Part shown: positions 54,171-61,600 of the stretch, piece by piece
Position numbering within the stretch: the first letter of the stretch is position 1
Layout of the letters: every line of letters starts with the position of its first letter
DNA from: Helicobacter_J cappadocius
Lineage (GTDB): Bacteria > Campylobacterota > Campylobacteria > Campylobacterales > Helicobacteraceae
Assembly: GCF_030686155.1 (NCBI RefSeq)
Contig: NZ_JAUPEV010000001.1
Location: forward strand, 226,144-290,143
Direction of reading: 5' to 3'
Length of the DNA: 64,000 nucleotides
The notes under the pieces: generated by a model
The model's database searches: none
Seen by the model: the letters and a program-made list of their open reading frames with translations, nothing else
What the model was told of the DNA's origin: nothing
Position numbers and translations under genes: made by a program

Positions 54171-54794
54171 ATGGTTATCAGACGTTCTTTTGGATTTTGT
54201 GCTTCGCACATCGTTCGCAACTGTACTTCCAAGAGATGTTCAAGCAGTATTCACGGACACAACTATAAAGTGGAAATTTTTGTTCAGGCAAATTCGCTAG
54301 ATAGTGCAGGGATGATTCTTGACTTTGGAATTTTTAAAAATCAAATTGCCGATTTTATTGATGGTTTTGATCACTCCCATCATTTTTGGGATGCTGAACA
54401 GAGTGATTTTATTGATTTTATCACTCAAAATTCTGCTAGATATGTCAAACTTTCAGTGAATCCAAGTGCCGAAAATTACGCACTTTTGTTGTTGTTTTAT
54501 ATTGATAAAATTTTAGAGGCGATGGAATTTGGCAACTCTGAAGGAGATATTCTTGTCTCTTCTGTGAGGGTTCATGAGACCGATCATGGATATGCAGAGG
54601 CTTTTAGAGAAGATTTGTCTAATCCCAAGATGATGAAGCATATTCATATAAATTCTATTTATTTTTCAGAACCCATAATGGCTGAATGGAAAAATCCTAT
54701 TATGCTCGAAGAACTAAAAAATTATTATGTATCCCCACATTCAAAGCCTTTCAAAAATATTACTCCGCCCCATCAGATAAAGATACAATGTTAG
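54171..54794 (+). CDS. queD: 6-carboxytetrahydropterin synthase QueD
   Basis: QueD converts 7,8-dihydroneopterin triphosphate to 6-carboxytetrahydropterin in queuosine synthesis. The zinc ligands are His13 (ASHIV), His28 and His30 (IHGHNY), and the catalytic Cys is Cys23 (SKRCSS). At 207 residues it is longer than E. coli QueD (about 120). The start is ATG 54171 after GAGGAG; an earlier ATG lies within the lipoprotein gene. It overlaps queE by 7 bp. Confidence 0.93.
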   Translation: MVIRRSFGFCASHIVRNCTSKRCSSSIHGHNYKVEIFVQANSLDSAGMILDFGIFKNQIADFIDGFDHSHHFWDAEQSDFIDFITQNSARYVKLSVNPSAENYALLLLFYIDKILEAMEFGNSEGDILVSSVRVHETDHGYAEAFREDLSNPKMMKHIHINSIYFSEPIMAEWKNPIMLEELKNYYVSPHSKPFKNITPPHQIKIQC

Positions 54795-55534
54795 GAATTT
54801 CAGAAATATTTTATAGTTTGCAGGGTGAAGGTGAATTTATTGGCACACCGAGCATCTTTGTACGGCTTGGGGGTTGTAACTTAAAATGCACGGGTTTTGG
54901 AAATCGCTATGAAGGCAGTAATATCATCGGTTGTGATAGCATTTACGCCGCGAATGCAAAATTTTCAAAAGAGTGGATTTTTTTTCAAAATTCTCAAGAA
55001 CTGATTTCTTCCATACAATCTTTCAGTACTCTAAAATCTGATATTGTTATCACTGGCGGAGAGCCAACCCTACAATTTAAAAATCCTATTTTACTTCAAT
55101 CTATAGCATATTTTTTGAAAGAAGGTCATAGGGTTTGTGTAGAAAGCAATGGAAGCATTAAATTTATATTTGATGAGGTGCTAAAAGAGCTTTATTTTAC
55201 TCTAAGTGTTAAACTCAGCAATTCTGCGGAGCCATTTGAGAAGAGAATCAATATACAAGCGATTCAAAATATCATCGACAATGCAAAAAGTGTTGTATTT
55301 AAGTTTGTATTAAATGCGCAAATGTGCGAAGATGGTAGTGCGATAAGAGAAATAAAAGATTTGCTCTCCAAGCTAAAACTCAAAAACAATCGTGTTTATC
55401 TGATGCCCCAGGGAGTTTCTGTAGCAGAACTCGATAAAAATATTGAAAAAATCTACCCTCTATGCCTTCAAGAGGGTTTTTCTCTAACAGACAGGATTCA
55501 CATACGTATCTGGGGAGACAAAAGAGGAGTATAA
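54788..55534 (+). CDS. queE: 7-carboxy-7-deazaguanine synthase QueE
   Basis: A radical SAM enzyme that turns 6-carboxytetrahydropterin, the QueD product, into 7-carboxy-7-deazaguanine. SLQGEGEFIGTPSIFVRLGG is diagnostic. The cluster cysteines are Cys30 and Cys34 (GCNLKC), but the expected third Cys two residues later is replaced by GFG; the next is Cys49 (IIGCDS), giving C-x3-C-x14-C. The first ATG consistent with the family start is 54788; an earlier one lies inside queD. Length 248. Confidence 0.93.
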   Translation: MLGISEIFYSLQGEGEFIGTPSIFVRLGGCNLKCTGFGNRYEGSNIIGCDSIYAANAKFSKEWIFFQNSQELISSIQSFSTLKSDIVITGGEPTLQFKNPILLQSIAYFLKEGHRVCVESNGSIKFIFDEVLKELYFTLSVKLSNSAEPFEKRINIQAIQNIIDNAKSVVFKFVLNAQMCEDGSAIREIKDLLSKLKLKNNRVYLMPQGVSVAELDKNIEKIYPLCLQEGFSLTDRIHIRIWGDKRGV

Positions 55535-55694
55535 ATACTATTAAATATAAATAGAAATAAATTATTTTACTTTTTATATAAATAAAGCCTTATTTTCGAT
55601 GTTTTTCGAGATTTTCATCTTTTATTTACTATCAAGTAAAAAAATATGATATGATTCCATTCAAAAATAACAACTAATATCCTAAGGAAAACCT
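55535..55694. promoter_or_regulatory. AT-rich leader with promoter of the giant gene
   Basis: Very AT-rich gap. Two overlapping TATGAT hexamers (55645-55650 and 55650-55655) are the likely -10. AAGGAA (55684-55689) is the ribosome site, five bases before the ATG. No strong terminator for queE is visible; only a weak GATG/CATC stem before a T run around 55597-55621. Confidence 0.45.
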
Positions 55695-58600
55695 ATGAAA
55701 AATATAATGAACAGCGACAAAAACAATAAAATAATGTCCTCTAATGCCCAAAATTCGGTTATAGCCCCCCCCCCATTGACTTTTTTAAAAAGCAATTCTT
55801 TAGAGAATTTTGAAAATCCAAAAAAATCTCGATCTACTGAAAAATACAACAAATCTTTTATCCCTGTTATTTCTTTTGTGCTTTCTACATTTTTGTTTTC
55901 ATTTAGTGGTGAGTTAAGAGCAGACACTTTAGGTGATGCTTCTTGCACACTAGGAGATAGTGCTTCTTGTGCGAAGCTTATTTCTGAGCCTAACGGTGTT
56001 TCACTCACGCCATTAGGCTCAGATCAGTACAATTTAAATTTCAATATGACGCATTTAGATTTTAATAAATGGCAAAATGAAAATCTCCCTAATAAAGTTA
56101 TTAATCTAACAGCCAATAATGCTATTATTAATTCTAATGGCAAAGAGATTTATGGAAATAATACGGAAACTAAGTTTAATTTTAAGAATTCAGTTTTAAA
56201 TGGAACGATCTATTTTTACAAATTTCTATCTTATGGAGCCATCTATCCTTATAGAATGTCTCCTGACACACTTAATTTTGATGGTTCTTATCAGGGAGAT
56301 TCTAATCCTTCACTCAAAGATTATGCTTTTGTAGGCGACTTAAAGGGACATGTAGCCAAAAGCGTAACATTCAACTTTGCAAACAATGCGAATTGGAAGG
56401 GCAACACTTCAATTGATGGTTGGTATACTGGTCATTCTTCATACACATTTAATTTTACGAATTCTTCTTTAGAAGGAAACATCACTGGTCCATCAGATAA
56501 TGACCATATACACTATAGTACAACAACTTTAAATTACAACTTTTCAGGTAATTCAGACAAAGGCTTCGCTCTAAAGGGTGCTAATGGTGCTAGCTCAAAT
56601 ATATCTGCTGCTAGAGGAGCTTTTAATTTATCCCTTGATAAAGGAGCTAAAGCTTACGCAAATATTACAATGAATTACAATGGATTTAGTGGTTATGATA
56701 CCCAAAAAGTTAATTTAACTCTTAATGATAACTCTTTCTTGCAGGGTAATGTAGTTTCTTACATGGGTACTATCAACGCTAATTTAACTGACTCTTCTAT
56801 GATTGGAGGGATTAAAAACTCCACAGGAACAGCTTGGAAATGGAACTTAGACAACTCTAGCGTTGATACAAAGAGTGCAGGGATAACTATAGGAAATGGT
56901 GCCACTTTTAATTTTGATCTTAAAAACAACTCTTCTTTGATAGGCAAAGCGAAACTTACTAATAGCAACATTACTGTAACTCTTAATAATTCTTCTTGGC
57001 AAGGTGGTGCAAGTGGCAATAGGGGGAATTTCAATCTCAATCTCGATCAAGGTTCTAAAGCTTCTGGAGATATTACGTTTACTACAGATGGCACTACCTA
57101 TGTAGGTCCTCTTAAGGCAAATATTAACCTTAATAATGGCTCTATCTTAGAAGGAAAGATGAGCACAACAAATGGTAAAATTACAATAAATGCTGATAAT
57201 GATTCTAAAATCAACGGAAATCTTACTCTAAGTGGTAATTTTTATAATGTTTCTTTTAATCCTTCAGCTACTGTTAATCTGACTAAATCTAGTTGGGTAG
57301 GCAACATCACTATTGATAATAGTGGCACTTCTAACAATCTCAATGTGAACCTCACCCTTAACAACAACTCTTCAATACTAGGCAATATCACTACCACCAC
57401 TGGCTCTACCAACCTCACCTTAAATGCAGCTTCCTCTGCAGATACCATCACCTCTACAGGGGGCAACACTACTTTAAATGCTAATTCAGGTTCTTCTGTT
57501 AGTACCATCAATAATAATGGTGGCACAGGTAAATACACCTTTGATAACTCCACCCTTAACACCTACAATACTAAAGTAAGCAATGGAACACTCACTCTTA
57601 ATAACAACTCTGTATTGAACAACCTTGTTGTTACAAATGGCAATGCCAATATCTTTTTAAACTCAGGCTCTACTTTAAACAAGATCAATTTAACTGCAGC
57701 TCCATCATCTACAACCACCAACATCACAGCTGATAATGCAAGTATAGGGAATCAAATTTATGTCAATAATGGTGCAAAAGCTATTTTGAACATCAGCAAT
57801 AACTCTAAAATCGGAACACCTTCTAGTGCTAGTTCTACTTATTCAATAGGTGCAGCTTGGGGAAGTATCAACGCAACCATAGACAACTCCAATGTATATG
57901 GTGCACTTACTTGGCAAGATGGAACACTCAATGCCAATTTTACTAACAACTCCAAACTCATAGGAGATATTGGATTTAAGAGTTGGCCAAGTCCTTCTGC
58001 TGGAAATGTTAATGGCTCTGGTAATATCAGTTTTGCTGATTCTTCTATGGAAGGAGACATCAATGTCTTAGAAAAAACAAAAAACAAAGGCACACACACA
58101 AGCTTGACCCTCTCTTTTACTGGAAACTCTTCTTATAAAGGTTCTATCAATGTAACAGATGGAGGCACTAGCAATCCTGGAGGAGCTAGTTTAAATGCTA
58201 GTTTTACTAACACAGCTTTAGATATTAAAGAAATCTCTGCTTCTGCTGCTAAGAGTGATTCTACTCTTAGTTTTACAAATATCTCCAATGCAAAAATTGG
58301 AAACATTGCTTTTGATAATGGAACTTTAACTGGGGATTTCTCTTTTTCTTCTTTGGGCAATATCATTAATACCAATGCCAACTCTTCTATTAGCCTTAAA
58401 GACACACAAGCTCAAAGCTATGGAAATATTGGTTCTTCTGCTAAAACCTATAATGGAAGCTTATTAGCTGATTTTGATTTCACTCCTTCTACTAATTCAG
58501 ACACATCTGACACAGATTCTAATGTCAGTTCAAATGCTACAAGCATTGGGGATATTTATTTAGGTTCTAATTCTACAGCCAATCTCTCTTTTACTTTTGC

Positions 58601-61600
58601 AGGATTAAATGCAGATGGGAGTCTTATCAATAAACAAGCAATCACAGATCCTAGCACATCTAATACAAGAAATGTAACAATAACAGGAGGGTCTGATAGC
58701 TCTTCTTTTAGTTTTTCTAACATTGGCACATTGGATTTAAGCCTAGCTAATTCTTCAGATGCTTCCAGTGCTGATGGTAGTGCTAAGGATATCATAGATA
58801 GCATTGCTAAAGACACAGGCATCTCTCTTAGTAATGTCAAAGGAAGCTTGGGTCTTTTAAAAACCAATGTGGTTTTAAATACTCCTAGCTCAAATAGTTC
58901 AACTTTAATTGCCAACTCTATTTTCTCCCTTGCTGGTACAGATACCACTAATACAATGAGCAAGGCTGCTTTAAACACAGGCAATAATCATTTTAAAATC
59001 CTAAAAGCCACCTTTGGAAATGCTACTTTAGGATTAGATAATGGCACAGGTATTCCTGTTATTATTGCCAATAATGCAAACAATCCAAGTGATGTTTCTT
59101 CTTTTTACACTCTAAGTAACCGCACCCATACTTCTGCAACCACAGATAAAAACACTGAAGATGGCTTTGTATTAAATAAATCTTCAGATGCAGATATTGG
59201 TTATACAAATGACAATGTTGAAAAACACATCAATTTCATCTTCACTGAAGGGAGCTTTGATAAAAATCAAAGTGGTTATACAGGAACAATCTCTGGAGGA
59301 ACAGCAAATTCTACCTATGGATTTTATAATGCAGGTTCTCTTAATGTCTCTCAGATCACCAACTATCTAGGAAGCCTCACGCTTTATCAAACTTCCTTAG
59401 TTGGAGTGCTTGGAAAAAGCACTCAAAGCACTGCAACAGATGGAAGTGTGAGCTATCTTCCTAAAGATGTTTCTATTGCTTTAGATTATTCAGGAGAAGA
59501 TTCCAATCCTTATGGCTTAGCGATTGTTGGCACTGGAAAACACAATATTACTTTTAATTTTACTGATAATGATAATGCTGTTAAATTTGGAGGAACTCTT
59601 CTAGGAGGAAGCACTAATAAACTAGCAGGAAGCAACAATACAGATAATCAAATCACCATCTATGGTTTAGAAGGTTTAGGAGATAATAATAGTGTTTCTA
59701 ATTCCTTAATAGATGAGCTAAAAAACGCAGGAGTTTCCTTTAATCAAACAGATACAAGCATAGATGGTTCTAGCTTAACGGATGCTTCATCTAAAGCTTA
59801 TATCAATGGCTATGATAATGTGAATGATACAGATAAGCAATCTATTGCTAAAGGCACTACCTTTAAATTCTTAAACACCACTTTTAACTCTGATCTCAAA
59901 GAAAGTGATTATGCTTTGGATTTGACCTTTGCTTCACAAAGTGTTGCAGAACAATCCAATATCAAAAATGCAGCCAATGACAGCAGTTCTTTGATTATTA
60001 ATCCCAATAAACTCTTCCCTTTAAGCGCAGCTTCTTACAAAGGAACACTCATTGATTTAAGTGATAATATCTATGATAATTCCCTTTCATTCTTAGGAGA
60101 AGGTGCTATTTCAAATGCTAATAACCTTGTAAAGATCAAATTAGGAACTGGAAAAACCACTTTAACAGCTATTGATACACAAAGTACTCTTGTATTAAGC
60201 AATACAGATAAAGTCAATGCTGCTTCTAGTTTGAATTTAAGCAATACTTCTTTGATAGGCGATTGGAGCAATGGAGGGAATTTTATCTTTGGAGATAATG
60301 CACTTGTTGATTCAAATAACAATCCTGAGTTAGATAGCAACAATCAACCCATCACATTCAATTCTAAATTCTATGGAAAAATATCTAATAGTGCCAACAC
60401 AGCTTTAAACATCACTTTGAATGAGAACTCTATTTTAAGCAGTTCTAATAGCAATGTAATCAATTTTTATGAAGGAAGCTTAAAGAATACCTCTGAAAAT
60501 ACTTTTGATGTGCCTACTATCAGCTTTAATAATAAAGATAACTCTAAAAACAAACTCATTTTAAATAATCCTGGAGGGATGATTAAAATAGAGGGTCTTA
60601 ATTCTAACATCAATCTCTCAGATGATTCTTCACTTATCTCTAATAATACAAGCATCATCGGGGATATAACCACTAAAATCAATAAGCAGAGTTCAGGTGT
60701 ATTTGCAGATCTTAGTTTTAATACCACAGGTAAAAATAGTGCTGGAAATCCTATTAGCAATACCTTTTATCAAGGTGATAATATTGGATTATTAAAAAAA
60801 GATTCCACCCTTAGCTTTGTGGGTAAATACTCCATCAGAAGTTCCAAATACGATAGCACTACACAAACAGATAGTGGATGGGTGAATATTGCTTTACCTG
60901 GTAATAAAGAAGGTCTGAATTTAGAACTCAACAATACAGGAGCTAATGTTATTCTCTCTCAAGCTGGTTCTACTGTGGGTTGGTTTGCTCAAGGAAATTA
61001 CAACATCAGAGGAACAAATATCAAAGTCGAAAATGGTATGGATTCAGACAATGGCACACCTGTGAGTTCAAATATGGTCTTTGCTAAAGCCTCAGATGCT
61101 ACCCAAGATACGCTTTTAAAAACCCAAGATGGGAGTTTGCTCACTTCTAGCACAGATGCTAGTGGAAATACTAAAAATATCAATGACTACATAGAGGCTT
61201 CTAGTCTTAGTATTGCTAAACGTATCCAAATAAGAGGAGGTACGCAGAATTACACCTTCATTGGAGATTCTTCTATTGCTACAAGCACAGATACCACCTT
61301 GTTGGCTAATTTTAATACAACCATCAATGTGAATTTGATCAACTTAGGAGAAGCCTTAAATTCTAATGCTAAAGTATCAGGTAAAAATGTGAGTGATATT
61401 TTATTTGCTTCTAATACAGGAGGAGGAAATACCCAATCTGCTTACAACTATACCCTCAAAGGAACTTCACTTGGAGATACCACAGTTTCTTCAGGCACTG
61501 CTGCAAAGGATTCACAAAAAGTAAAAGTGAATTTTAGTGCAATCTTTGATAATAGAGATTTAGACAAAAGAGTAGATAGCAATAACAATGCACAAACCTC

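Noticed and set aside
57241..58400. Dense short repeats considered as a CRISPR array or tandem satellite
   Set aside because: The repeats are protein-level units in a continuous reading frame, with no constant DNA repeat and no regular spacers.
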